Below are positions 1-10,349 of a DNA stretch of 64,000 nt, one piece after another (the first letter of the stretch is position 1; each line of letters starts with the position of its first letter). A model generated the notes under the pieces. It saw nothing but the letters and a program-made list of their open reading frames with translations, did no database searches and was not told where the DNA came from. The stretch comes from Sorghum bicolor (Eukaryota; Streptophyta; Magnoliopsida; Poales; Poaceae), in assembly GCF_000003195.3 (NCBI RefSeq), contig NC_012876.2:45131276-45195275 (forward strand), given 5' to 3'. The position numbers were made by a program, and so were the translations under genes.

Positions 1-1232
1 TTAGTTTTAGTGGTTTAAAGTACTGTTCCAGTTTCTGTCTAAACCCAGACAGGATTGCATTGTTTGTAATGTTAGACCTTGTTAGTGTTAGATTTAGCTC
101 TAGATGTTTATAAAAAAGTTGTTCACAATTTCATAATCTTTCTAGAAAGTACACAATCATAAATTATGGACATGTGAACCTCAAGTTATAGCTGTTTAAT
201 ATGGCATGACAGATTCTGTCCATGTTTTGGACAGAGATGTCTTTATGTGGTTAATTGACCTTGTTAACTGTGGATTCATATTTATATGATAATAAGAAAG
301 TTGTAGGTAACTTTATGAGCTTTCCAAAGAGATAAGAATCATGTTTGCTGGAGTTCTACAACTCCAGTTATGCTTCCTTGAATTGCCTATCAGTTTTCTG
401 TTTGTAATTGTACTTTACTGTTTGGCAGCATGAGCAGTTTTATTTATGCAATTAATTCCATGATATAAATTATGTTTGCTGTGAAACTTGTATATAGAAA
501 AGATTTAGATAATTCACTAATATATATTTTGGTAAAGTTTCATATCATTGGGCTAAGTGGTTTGTGAGTTACAGTAGTATGAATTTCATCCTTTAAAATG
601 CTTGTTCTCTGGAAATTCCAGGACCAGATTATATGGTCATGCATGTTTGACTTGGTTAACTTGTTAATCATGCTAATATGATTAAAGATGAATTGTAGAT
701 AATTTTATAATATTTTCAGAATGTCCTATTGCGTAGTTTTTGGAGATGTGTAACTCCATTTATGATTTATTTACTGAGTTGTTGCATGTATGTCCATAAT
801 TGTTGAAATACATGAATGCTTGATTGCTTTACTTTGTGTGAGCTAAGTATGATTCATGTCTTTAGTGGTGGTTAAGTAATACACTTGTAACCCTGATAAA
901 CTTGTGTTATGATTGATATGCTTGCTCTCTATAGTTAGTTGTGTGATGTTAGTCAAATAACTTAGATGTATGTGTCTTGCATACTTTTATGTAATGCATG
1001 TTGTGTCACTATTCTGCATATTCATGCACTTGCATCTTGCATCTCATCTAGGTGCGCTAGATGAATCATGTGAAGGTCTTGGTGTGGGAACAAACCCGAA
1101 GACAGTGTTGGGTGGACCCACCCTGAAGGTGGAAGGACTAAGCAAGTGTTGTGACCTTAGATGTCACCAAGACGGAGCAACTAACTGAACTGACTCAGTG
1201 ATGATTCCAGGCAAGCCCTGGAGCATTATAAG
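1..1232 (+). mobile_element. TEK-1 first LTR copy, left part (Del/Tekay-like)
   Basis: AT-rich LTR sequence that matches about 46127-47341 and 54770-55880 (the TEK-2 LTRs) and 17940-19150 (the second TEK-1 LTR copy). Its beginning lies left of the window. It stops at the TSD ATAAG (1228-1232), where TAT-1 is inserted, and resumes after 16259. The reading frame at 970-1188 recurs in the other copies only because the LTRs are near-identical, so I do not call it a gene. Several short perfect inverted repeats lie here (35-52, 215-235, 349-368, 609-621). Confidence 0.85.
1228..1232. repeat. TSD of TAT-1, left copy (ATAAG)
   Basis: ATAAG directly precedes TGTCGACG of TAT-1 and is repeated at 16255-16259 directly after its last base. 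Removing the element restores the continuous LTR sequence seen at 19140-19165. Confidence 0.95.
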
Positions 1233-1692
1233 TGTCGACGAAAGCTGGTCGGCAGTCTACCTTGGGGTATGCCCATGGTAGTAGTTTATTGGTAGACAGT
1301 GCGCAAGCTACGAAATTGATGGTGGCGCAAGACACAGACAAGGTTTTTATCCAGGTTCGGCCGCCGTGTGGGCGTAATACCTACGTTCTGCGTCTGATTG
1401 TATTGGATTGTATTGAGAGAATAATGTGCCCTAAGGGGGTCCCTTGCCCCTCCTTATATAGTCCGGAGGGCAGGGTTACAGATCTGGAAACTAATCCTAG
1501 TCGGTTACAATTTCCATAGGTAGTTCGATATCAATTCCTATTCTAACCGACTAGAATCCTCCTTGATCTTCACGTCTTGTTTCCTTGTGCGAAACTCCAA
1601 GCAGTCGGATCAAGCCTCGGACTTGTGTCGTAATGGGCCAAGCCTCCTGGCCCAAGTCTAGCCGTAAGGGTATAGGGGTTTATACCCCCACA
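1233..1692 (-). repeat. TAT-1 3' LTR (left copy)
   Basis: 460 bp, TGTCGACG...CCCCCACA on the plus strand. It aligns over its full length with 15795-16254. Read on the minus strand it starts TGTGGGGG and contains a TATATAAGG box (1452-1460). Confidence 0.95.
1452..1460 (-). promoter_or_regulatory. TATA box of TAT-1 3' LTR
   Basis: TATATAAGG on the minus strand, at the same LTR position as 16014-16022 in the other LTR. Confidence 0.6.
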
Positions 1693-1712
1693 GCTAGTCC
1701 CCGAGCACCGTG
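1693..1712 (-). other. TAT-1 polypurine tract
   Basis: Directly next to the 3' LTR; on the minus strand it reads GCTCGGGGACTAGC before the LTR start TGTGGGGG. This is the expected place for the plus-strand DNA primer of a minus-strand element. Confidence 0.75.
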
Positions 1713-2167
1713 TATTGTGATGTAACACGCCGTCTTGAGCTTCTTCGATCAGTAAGGCTTGACATCTTCGATTAGCATGGAAGTCACCCAAACAGTTGCA
1801 ACGGTATTTTGACCAACTCAAAAGATAGTTGATCAACATTTACATCGAAGAAGCAGGTTGTTCGAAGAATGCATGGTGCTCTTGAGAAAAAATATTTCTT
1901 TTCTCGATGAAGTGTGCCCACTTTACTTTTATAAAAAGTACAGTCTTTTAAAAAGCAAGCATAATCACCGCAAGGTGAAGTGTGCCCACTTAGTCCTCGA
2001 GCCTGGTAGTAGGTGACGTAGGCACGTGGTGCCAGGGTCAAAGAAGTCTTCATGGAAATTCTAAAACTGAGATGTGTCGCCAGATGCATAGTATCGATGT
2101 AGTCCCCGAGCTTGCTGGAAGGCGAAGTATGAGCTTTGTAGCAAGGTCTAAAAAATTGAATTTACCA

Positions 2168-2420
2168 GTCTCCGAGCATATAACGCTATGTGGTCGGTAT
2201 AATCCCCAAACTCTCAAACTAGTAAACTAGTCGACTAGTCCCCGAGCATATAGTGCTCAGATTGGTCAGTGCAGTCCCCAGGTCTCCAAACTGGTAGACT
2301 GGTCGACCAATCCCCGAGCTTATAGTGCTCGGTGGTCGGTGCAGTCCCCAAGTCTCCAAACTAGTGGACTGGTCGACCAGTCCCCAAGCTTATAGTGCTC
2401 GGTGGTCGGTGCAGTCCCCA
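2168..2420. repeat. Imperfect tandem repeat of about 70 bp
   Basis: Units anchored on GAGC(A/T)TATA begin near 2174, 2244, 2316 and 2386, giving periods of 70, 72 and 70 bp. Each unit also holds two TCCCC motifs about 35 bp apart. On the minus strand these read as CTCGGGGA-like purine runs resembling the element's own polypurine tract. Confidence 0.85.
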
Positions 2421-2715
2421 GGAATGTCATACACAGTCTTCCACCAATTCTGCTTGTTCTTTTGGAAAGAGCATCTTGCCACATTAATGCATGATGTGAC
2501 GAGGCATCCTGACGTATTGTCAGACAGCTGTGTGAAAAGGTGCGTCGGGTAACTGTGCAGCCGCTCTTTGCGTGGTTCAAGAAAAGGAAACCATCAATTG
2601 TACAGAAAAACCACCACATTAACTGCCGGTAATTATTGAAAACCGAAACGCCGCATCTGCCGCTGGGCCCGCTCACTTCCCAAGAATGCGGGAAGTGGAA
2701 GGGGTGGAGCCGTTG

Positions 2716-2725
2716 CCTATAAAGA
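2716..2725 (+). promoter_or_regulatory. TATA-like box of TAT-1 antisense gene
   Basis: CCTATAAAGA lies on the plus strand 9-18 bp before the ATH-B1 insertion. The antisense gene remnant resumes on the same strand at 4786. A promoter role is inferred from position and sequence. Confidence 0.4.
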
Positions 2726-2733
2726 CTCAACAC

Positions 2734-3967
2734 TGTTGATATTTGGGAACGCAATAAGGAATTGATCCGCAAGCGCACGGATATCGGTGAGCACTTCACC
2801 CGGGAGGTTATCCAGAGTATCGTATTTATTTTTTTACCACTAGGAGAAAGAGTGCATCTGACTAACCGGTCTATTACTACTAACCTTTAGGCACAAAGAA
2901 TGTCTTTCGATGTGAGTGATAAATAGAGAAGACTGCAACCGTAGTCTCCTTCTAACCTTGGTAAGGATGATCTACTGTTCTAATGGGGAGGCTAACGGAA
3001 TCTAGACACCACAAAGGATGTTCAACCCGCACCTATAAACCCTATCCTTCCTGCTAAAGAGATGTGATCTACAAAGGTAGCTCGGAATTGTCACGTTCCT
3101 TACTACTACCACGGTCCAGCTAGTCAGGGAATATCTATGAGTACCCCAGCCTAAACACCACGTTTAGGCCAGCAATGATTACTCTAAACTCTACGCGAAG
3201 AGATTAAAGTAAACTCATAAACCATAAGAACAATAAAACAAGAACTTACTAGAATTTAGAAGTCGAATTACTGAAGAATCCTAGGAGCAAGCTTCGGGTT
3301 AGGAGAACTTGATCCCGCAGGTACAAGCTTGGAGTAGACACCGACAGGCCGGGCTTCCTCCAATCTACACCTCCACTCTATCTCTCTCAATCTAGTAGAA
3401 ACTAGAAGATCTATTTCTACCTTACATTGGTTGCTAAGCCTAAAAAGAAATATTAATTAGAGATGAGGTTTTCCTTCGAGGGCACCCCTCAGTCTCTATG
3501 ATAATTTCTTCATGACTTCTCCAGGGGCCAGGGGGCCTTGCTTATATAGTCCTCCCCTTCTATGCGTTTTTGGGTCCATTAGCGAGGTGGTACTATGTTT
3601 TTCTTGATCCAATAGGTCGGTGGAATGTCCCGAGCAAAGAGAGTCCTGATCTGGCTCCAGCAGGGGGCGGGCGCCCAGGCCTCCAGGGCGGGCGCCCTGG
3701 GTCTGGCCCCGTTTCGCCTCCGCTTCGGTCTCGTGGCTTCTGGAGTCTTCTAGATGATGTAAAATCGTGCGGTGCGTTGATATCTCTATGTAATCCCGAC
3801 ATGTGGGCCTTTCTTCCTTATTTCCTGATAACCCCCTGCAGAAATAGATAAACAACAAAACTCGTGGAATTCTGTCAGATCAAACCCTAATTCTAGGTGT
3901 TGGTTGCATATTGGTCCTTTCTCTTGTTTATTTGATAATTAAAATTGATACTTAAGAACCGTCAACA
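2734..3967 (-). repeat. ATH-B1 LTR
   Basis: 1234 bp, TGTTGATATT...CCGTCAACA, the same length as the right LTR of ATH-B (29971-31204). On the minus strand it has TATATAAG (3541-3548) and the paired 12-mers GGGCGGGCGCCC at 3665-3676 and 3686-3697. Confidence 0.95.
3665..3697 (-). promoter_or_regulatory. Paired GC-rich 12-mers, 21 bp apart (ATH-B1)
   Basis: GGGCGGGCGCCC occurs twice with starts 21 bp apart and a 9-bp spacer. On the minus strand the pair begins 149 bp upstream of the TATA box. The same geometry recurs in all Athila LTRs in the window. Confidence 0.7.
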
Positions 3968-4423
3968 AATACCCCCATACTTAGGCGTCCTCGAGAAAAG
4001 GATGGTTAAGAACAATATCTGGGGTAAACATTTAAAACATTCTCTTTATAATTGCAGGATGTTACAAAATTCCACTGTGTACAATAGTCAGGGAAGTTTA
4101 TGGTTAAGAGTAAAGATCCTTTCTTCTCAATCCTGTCACTTGGAGTTTTTGTATATTTTTTAAAGCAAGTTAAAATACCTTTTTATCCTCATAGGTTCTC
4201 TCAGATCACTCATTATGTTTTATATATCTTACTGAGGCTGTTTTATTTTGAAAAATTCTCAAGCATACTTACTTTGCATTTATTGCCTGATCAAAACGGG
4301 ATCCGAGGAGGGGAATGTCATACTCTTAGATCAAAGACTTTGGAAATTAAAATCTTTGTCAACTCTTGCTGGCATATTGCTTTTTAGAGGGACCATGGGC
4401 TATCATCATCTTTTTTTTTAAGT

Positions 4424-4512
4424 GGATACCGAGGTACCCCTAATTCTACTGCCGGACACTTGTCCATTTTTTCTGCGAGGTTGTCGAGCACTTGCTCCTT
4501 TTTATTTCCTCG
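4424..4512 (-). other. Conserved hairpin cluster (ATH-B1 copy)
   Basis: Plus-strand inverted repeats: GATACC...GGTACC near 4424-4437, GGACACTTGTCC (4454-4465) and GAGCACTTGCTC (4486-4497). The last is enclosed by CGAGG (4476-4480) and CCTCG (4508-4512). The layout matches ATH-B, ATH-C and ATH-D. In the first hairpin one pair is a G-T in sense orientation where ATH-C has G-C and ATH-B has A-T. Confidence 0.65.
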
Positions 4513-4785
4513 AAATATTTCTATTTTTGCATAGCCCATGCCTCTAATGCAATAATACTTCGGAAGAGTGAATCTTTCTGAAATAATGTCTTGATCTTGG
4601 GAGCATGATAAATCTCTCAACAAGAGTCTAACTCATTTTGAACAAACTCAATACAGAGCAGATAGCTTTTATAATCATAATTAATATTTTCAGTTTTTAT
4701 CAGGCATATAAAACAATGAGGATGGTAGCTAGAATTTTAAAGATTTTGAAATAAATTCTCCAAGCAACAATGATATCAAGAATAA

Positions 4786-5228
4786 GAGTGGCCTCGCTGC
4801 ATGATTTGATGAGCCCCGAGCTACCTAAAGACCAGCCCCGCGCACCGAAGCTGACTCCGATCGAGAAGGCGCAACGGGCGTGAGACTGGCTCCAGCAGTT
4901 TGTCAAAGACGCCGGCGTGCACATCCTCACCATGGTGCGCGCCCACTATCCTCTGGTCGACCTGTCCAGACTAGAGAGGGGGTACCCCAAGGAGGTTGGT
5001 CCGCAGGAGGCAGACGACCTTCGTGTTGGTCTGCTTGACCTGTCGTCGATGGTGATCGGCGACACCAACCTCTGCGGGACGGCCACTCCCCCCGACCAGC
5101 TAGGGTCGGATAGGTCGGCCAGGAAGTTATCGGGAGCGTCCATTGCCGGAGATGGGCGGTCGACGCCTGCGGTCTCGACCAGCCAGGCGCCGGTGGCCCC
5201 GACCCCTTCGACTGGGCAGCAAGGCTGA
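4786..5228 (+). pseudogene. TAT-1 antisense accessory gene, 3' remnant
   Basis: Plus-strand coding remnant opposite to the element's own genes, open to TGA at 5226-5228. The part from 4917 encodes about 103 residues, including LVDLSRLERGYP and a Ser/Thr/Pro-rich tail. Its codons are GC-rich, unlike flanking ATH-B1. Antisense genes between integrase and the 3' LTR are known in grass Tat elements; their function is unknown to me. The 5' exons are missing at the ATH-B1 junction, and a TATA-like box at 2716 may be their promoter. Downstream, 5229-5345 looks like a 3' UTR. The product is not identifiable. Confidence 0.6.
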
Positions 5229-5580
5229 GCGGGTGATCAGCCCGAGCAGTAGGCCTGTAGAGTAGTCTGTAGGAATAGACTAGGGACCTCCCAGAGGGGT
5301 GTTTATTGTAAACTTTGTATATAAAGTTTGTAATAAAGATTGATTTGTCGTAACCATGGTTGTGAGCGCTGTAATGTTGTCTGAGTGATGTATCACTGAG
5401 TTGGGTTAATAATCCTTAAGGATCTTGGTCCCACAGGGAGATTGTTGTACTTGCCGGAAGCTCTGCGTGTAGAAAAGTATATAGCGAAAAAGGGAAAATT
5501 TTATTATTGCTAATCATAAGAAATTTACAAACAAAAAGTACTGGAACTTATGGATAGAAACGGCGCAGTTTGTCTATGTG
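5229..5580 (+). other. 3' UTR-like spacer after the antisense gene
   Basis: No coding frame. AATAAAGATTG near 5331 resembles a poly(A) signal for the plus-strand antisense gene. The spacer ends where the minus-strand integrase frame stops at 5581. Confidence 0.45.
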
Positions 5581-6450
5581 CTAAGAATTAGGCAGGCGTG
5601 TTCCGTCTGGGTACGCCAGTCTGTAAGATGTAGGGCGTGTGACTTCGGCTACCACAAAGGGTCCTTCCCATGGCGTGGATAACTTGTGCGTTCCTTCCTG
5701 GCTTGTTTTCCACTTGAGTACCAGATCACCGACCATGAAGGAACGGTCTTCGACGTTCCTGTTGTGATACCGCCTGATGGTCTCGAGATACTTTGTTGTT
5801 CGAAGGCATGAGATTAGGCTCCTTTCCTCCATGCAGTTGATTTCAAGCTCCCTGGCGATGTCAGCCGAAGACTGGTCGAAATTTTCGATTCTTGGAGATC
5901 CAAAGGTTACGTCGGACCAAAGCACTGCCTCGGTGCCGTAAATCATGAAGTAGGGTGATACACCCGTGTTGCGACTAGTCTAAGTTCGGAGACCCCAGAC
6001 CACAGCCGGTAATTCTTTCATCCATCGCCCAGGTGCTCTGTCGTTCTCGGTGTACAGCCTTTTCTTTAGAGCATCGATAATCATTCCGTTCGCGCGCTCT
6101 ACTTGACCGTTGGCCCATGGGTGAGCTACTGACACGTATTTTATGACTATGCCCCTGTCATCGCAGAAGTCCCAGAATGTAGTGCCAGTGAACTGAGTGC
6201 CCAGGTCAGTGATTATACTATTGGGGATCCTCAATCTATGTATGATTTGATTAAGGAACTCCACAGCCTTCTCGGAGGTTGCTTTGTCCAGTGGCATGTA
6301 TTCGATCCACTTTGAGAATTTGTCGATTATCACGAAGACGAACTTGAAGTTGCCGGGGCCGGCTTAAATGGCCCGATCATGTCGAGACCCCAACAGGCGA
6401 AAGGCCAGGATGACGGAATAGTTTGAATTTCGTGAGCAGGCACGTGGGTC
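5581..6450 (-). pseudogene. TAT-1 integrase core and C-terminus (pol 3' end)
   Basis: DDE integrase of the Ty3/gypsy polyprotein, which inserts element cDNA into nuclear DNA. Visible on the minus strand: the first catalytic Asp in WGLDMIGPF near 6385, the second in ITDLGTQF, and the catalytic Glu in WANGQVERANG. The C-terminal part contains GDLVLKWK and WEGPFVVAEV, the usual Ty3 integrase tail; I see no chromodomain. An in-frame TAG at 5980-5982 splits it. Near 6350 the frame around the first Asp is displaced, consistent with a one-base deletion. The zinc-finger part lies beyond TEK-S at 10350-10600, so the gene is also split by that solo LTR. Confidence 0.9.
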
Positions 6451-6455
6451 CTTTT
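6451..6455. repeat. TSD of TEK-S, left copy (CTTTT)
   Basis: CTTTT before TGTAACACC and again at 10345-10349 after TGTTACA. Both lie within the interrupted TAT-1 integrase. Confidence 0.9.
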
Positions 6456-6889
6456 TGTAACACCATAGGTGTTAAGCATGCACTTAGTCTTATTAAAACA
6501 TTCATAAGCATGTCATTCATCCAAAATGTGATTTTATGTGTTTTATTCCATGTGCTTTAAATATGTTAAAAATATGATGCTTGCTTCTAAAATTGTGGAA
6601 TATTCAAACTAGGTTGAATGGTGTGCAAGAAGATTTAAGAATATTTTTGTTCAATTTTTGGAGCCATAGAATTTGAGAAATGGAATTTATACAAAAATCC
6701 CCAAAATGAATTCAGTTGAAAACCTAGAACTAGTTTTAATTTGTAATTCAAATTCTATTTGGAATTTGGTCTTGCTTATTAAAACAAAGTTGTAGGGTTT
6801 TTGTTTTGGAACAACTTTGCTTTAGGGAGAAAGAGGTGAAAAGGATTTTTAAATGGTCCAAATGAATTTAGAAAAGAATTTGAGAAAAG

Positions 6890-7760
6890 AAATTCAAAAA
6901 AAAAATAGAAAAGGGGGCAGGCGCTGCTGGGCCAACCCCGCCTCCCTTTCGGCCCAGACAGCGGCCCGGCCTGCCTCCCCCTCCCCCTCTCTCCCGCGCG
7001 CGGACGCCCGCCTCGTCCCAGCCAGCGACGGCCACGTGGCGGCCGTACGCCGGCGATGGGCGCGCCGCGGCCGGCCACCTCCACCCCCTGGTCGGGACGC
7101 CGACCCGCGCCCCCAGAAACCCCCATCCATTCTGTCGCCCGCGCCTCTCCCTCCTCCCTCTGCTCGCGCAGCGCAGCAGCAGCGGTTCCCCCGTGCGCCA
7201 TTGCCGGAGAAAGCCCCGCCGCTCGCCGCTGACCGCACCAAAGCTCCAAGCCCACCGCCGAGAACACCAGCGCACTCGCCGACGCCACGGTAAGCCCCTG
7301 CGTGCGCTCTACCGAGGTGAGAAGCAGCTGTGTGCCGTGAATTGCTCGCCGGAGTTGCTCCGAGCTCGCCGGAGTGCTCCACCGCGACGGATCTTGCTGT
7401 TCCCGGCCCCTTTTCGCTCGTTCTTTGGTGCGCTAGGTCAGTCGTGAGGTGAGGAAGCTCGTAGGGTGGTTTGTGCGCGCTCTACCACACCGGAGCGGCC
7501 TGGCCACGGCGAGCAGCGCCGCCGTGCCGCCATGCACGCTCGTTGGGGGTGCTCCGGTCATCCTCCAGCCAATCCGAGGGTACCCCTGGATGCGCCTCGC
7601 TGCGGGGAGCACGCTGGTGCTCACCCGGTGGCCGGAGACCTCGCCGTCGGCGAAAGCCGGCCGGCCGAAGCTCGGCCAGAGTGTTGCACGGCTGACCCGT
7701 GGGGTCACGGCCTCGGATCCCACGTGTCAGTGCCTCTGCGGGTGTGGATCTGGGTGAGTT
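6890..7760 (+). other. GC-rich transcript-leader-like segment of TEK-S
   Basis: A GC-rich island in an AT-rich LTR, open in several frames on both strands because of composition. A good splice-donor-like sequence, CCACG|GTAAG, lies at 7285-7294. TEK-1 (about 16840-17300) and TEK-2 (about 53640-54130) have GC-rich islands in the same relative place. I read it as LTR leader or promoter sequence rather than a gene. Confidence 0.45.
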
Positions 7761-9187
7761 TAGCATTTGGCGTCGGTTTTTCCAATTAAATGTTTTCCAG
7801 AAATCGACTTAAAACTTATAAAATCCATATCTTGAGTTCTACAGCTCCAAATTTTATGAAATAAATTTTGATGTGCTCTCTATTTTCAGATCTACAGTTT
7901 GATGTAATTGCATGTCATGTTTGAACACTTTTTCTGGACAGAAATAATTAATCCATGTTTTTGCTAGATTTGGAAAATGTATAGTAATTAAAATATGACT
8001 CAGAAAAATGTGAAACTTCTTTTGTTGACTCTGCATGTATGTTAACTCACTGGGAAAATGTTGCCGCACATTATTTGGTGTATAAATGAATTTATAGTGA
8101 TTTAAATGCTTGTATGGCAGTGGTTTATGATTTTTAATAAAAATTTGGATCATGCAATTAATCTGGAAATTTTTGTGGGTGTTTCTTATCATATTAGACA
8201 AATTATAAAAATATGAAATCTGCTGTTTGACACTTATACCACAGTAGAGTAATTGTACTTTCCTTTATTAATTAATCTTGTGATTTTTGTAGCTCAAAAT
8301 AAGTATCCAAAAATTATGAAAAATTTATAGTAGACTTTATGCTTGACTGGTAGACTCCTGTAATTTTTGGGGAATTTATTGATAAACAGAAATGCATGCT
8401 AATCTTGATGGGCCTAGAAATGAATAATTAAATTATAAATTGTTATTTGTGGGTTAAATGGAATAAGAAGGGGTTTGGTGTATCTTTGAAGCAGCTTGTG
8501 GGTTGCTGGTCACACTTGAAAACAATTTGTAGAAGAGAATGCAATAGATGTTTAATTCATTTGCCTGTTCTTGGATGATGTTGACTACCTTGTAAAGAAC
8601 ATAACCAATTAAATCACCTATGCACCATGTAATGATCATTTGGTACCTTCTCATACAAGCATCCACTCGGACATCTCACACTCCACTCATGAGCACACAT
8701 GCATCATACAGGCTCGCAGGAGAACGAGGTGAGACCCGAGGAGCCCGAGGAGACCCAGGAGCAGGAACCTCTGGAGGCACCGGAACCCGGAGAAGAGCTA
8801 GAGGAGTGTCCGGATCACCGACCCAGCACGTTTGAGAAAGGCAAGCCCCGGAGCATTCTAAGTCTCCCTATTCTCGCTAACTTACACGATATATTATGCT
8901 TGTTTTACTATACTGCATTTAAGTGATAGGAATTGCTTGATACCGTTGATGCATAAGCAATCCTTGATATCACCACTAGTTTATCTACCTTGTCCTATGT
9001 AGATAGGTACGGAGTCTATGCTTAGCTTGCTTAGTCCGGTAGAAGTCGGGTGATTTCCTGTCACCTGCGAGATATAGGTGGATACCCGCTTGATTAAGCA
9101 GTGATTGCTTTGGGAAAAGAATAACCAAGTGTGGAATGGAATTGGAGACCGGGCAGGGTCTTATGGTGGGTTGACCATAGTGCCCCT

Positions 9188-9560
9188 GCCTGTGTCGATT
9201 AAGGACCGATCGTTGACGGCCCTCTTGTCATGTTGAACGCATGCCCCACACTTAGCTGGAAGGATAAGTCGTTCCGACCGCGAAGCCTGAACACTATCCG
9301 GGCCGGGAATCGAGCCGCCATGCGCTGTATTGGTGATGGTTGAGGAGAACGACGAGGGCGCGGCACGCAACCTTGGTATACCTTGGATACCTCGGTCGCC
9401 GGAACGGACCTCGGGTACTGGCGGTGCCTGCCGATCCCGCGAATTGGTCCTGGATAGTGTAATACGGTGATCTGTAGCTCACTTGATCAGTGAGTGTGGT
9501 TTGTGTGGGGAATACCTCGCCAGCTGGTTAGAAATCGATTCGAATCGCCATCGCTCCTGG
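9188..9560 (+). repeat. Conserved LTR block shared by TEK-S, TEK-1 and TEK-2
   Basis: Matches 19500-19875, 47692-48065 and 56241-56610 almost base for base, although most of the rest of these LTRs does not align with TEK-S. It ends near a perfect 12-bp palindrome, CGATTCGAATCG (9536-9547), conserved in all four copies. Confidence 0.85.
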
Positions 9561-9873
9561 ATAGTGAGCACTTGACATGAGCCCTATCCTCGTAGTAAGG
9601 ACTATGGAACACATGGGTTATAATGTTAAATGGTTTTATGAATGCTATGATGAGGTACCATCATATCACTATACTTGCTTGTAATAGTGCAGGTGCAAAC
9701 CTAGATAATAGGTAATGCTACTTTCAACTTGAGCAAATTAAAAGAAGAAAGACTATGTAGGTTGTGTTAATAGAATCTTGCGGTTAGGCAAAAGGGTTGT
9801 CAGCTACCCCACCATATAGCCTTCATGATCCTTGAAGAGTCTTTATTTTAAGTTTATGACGGGTAAGTCTAGA

Positions 9874-9893
9874 TGAGTACCTTCTCGTACTCA
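9874..9893 (+). other. Conserved hairpin in TEK LTRs (TEK-S copy)
   Basis: TGAGTAC-CTTCTC-GTACTCA, a 7-bp stem with a 6-nt loop. Same hairpin at 20193-20214, 48382-48403 and 56929-56950, where the stem is 8 bp or contains one wobble pair. Confidence 0.7.
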
Positions 9894-10349
9894 GGGTTCT
9901 ACTCCCATGTTGTTTTGCAGATGGTCAAATGTAATATGGTTATTGCATCCTCTTTCTGTACCCAGCCATGGGTGATGACAAGACCAAGGGCGATGGTCAC
10001 TCCGTCTTCTCTTCTGCTTTTGTGGGAATGACCGAATTATGGCACTGCATCAGACTAAGTGTGTGTGTGTTATCTTTGAACTATGAAGCTTCCGCTACTT
10101 ATGAACTTGGTTTGTAATAACTTTAAGCACTCCGATGTATTGTATGAATGTTTTCGAACTGGATGTAATTGTGGATGGTGACCGCTAAACTTATTACGAT
10201 CTTGGCTGTATGTACAATCTGTGGTTTGAAATCCTTCGAGATTTCACGGACTACCGGGATTATATGGGCTTAAGCTCGATGGTTTGACTATGCAAATTGT
10301 CACTATTAGGCTTAATCTCTTATAATTTGGTCAGTTCTGTTACACTTTT

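Larger units (their letters stand above)
1693..2733. other. TAT-1 non-coding interior before the 3' LTR
   Basis: No credible coding frame. It contains repeated plus-strand AGTCCCCGAGC-like motifs, of which 2168-2420 form a tandem array, and at 2716-2725 a TATA-like box oriented towards the antisense gene remnant at 4786-5228. ATH-B1 begins at 2734. Confidence 0.7.
2734..4785 (-). mobile_element. ATH-B1, truncated Athila element (3' LTR plus 0.8 kb of interior)
   Basis: The LTR (2734-3967) and next 818 bp match the left end of ATH-B (21934-23945). Similarity stops after CAAGAATAAG at about 4785, where TAT-1 antisense coding sequence resumes. The body of the element and its other LTR are missing, so no TSD can be checked. 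It carries the conserved hairpin cluster at 4424-4512. Confidence 0.9.
6456..10344 (+). mobile_element. TEK-S, solo LTR of a Del/Tekay-like element
   Basis: 3889 bp bounded by TGTAACACC and TGTTACA with a perfect CTTTT TSD. No primer site or second LTR is present, so this is a solo LTR left by LTR-LTR recombination. It shares both ends and a block at about 9160-9900 with the TEK-1 and TEK-2 LTRs but is otherwise strongly diverged, so it is a related but separate family. Short frames inside it are not credible genes. Confidence 0.92.

Noticed and set aside
970..1188. 72-codon frame also at 18890, 47083 and 55629
   Set aside because: Same LTR sequence in each TEK copy; the last copy is truncated by a frame change and no feature of a protein is visible.
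2168..2420. Regular spaced repeats as a CRISPR-like array
   Set aside because: Units are imperfect tandem repeats without unique spacers, inside a plant retrotransposon.
6779..7789. Many overlapping open frames of 70-170 codons on both strands
   Set aside because: They lie in a GC-rich LTR segment where stops are rare in all frames; products are low-complexity Pro/Arg/Ala and overlap each other. No start context or domain supports a gene.
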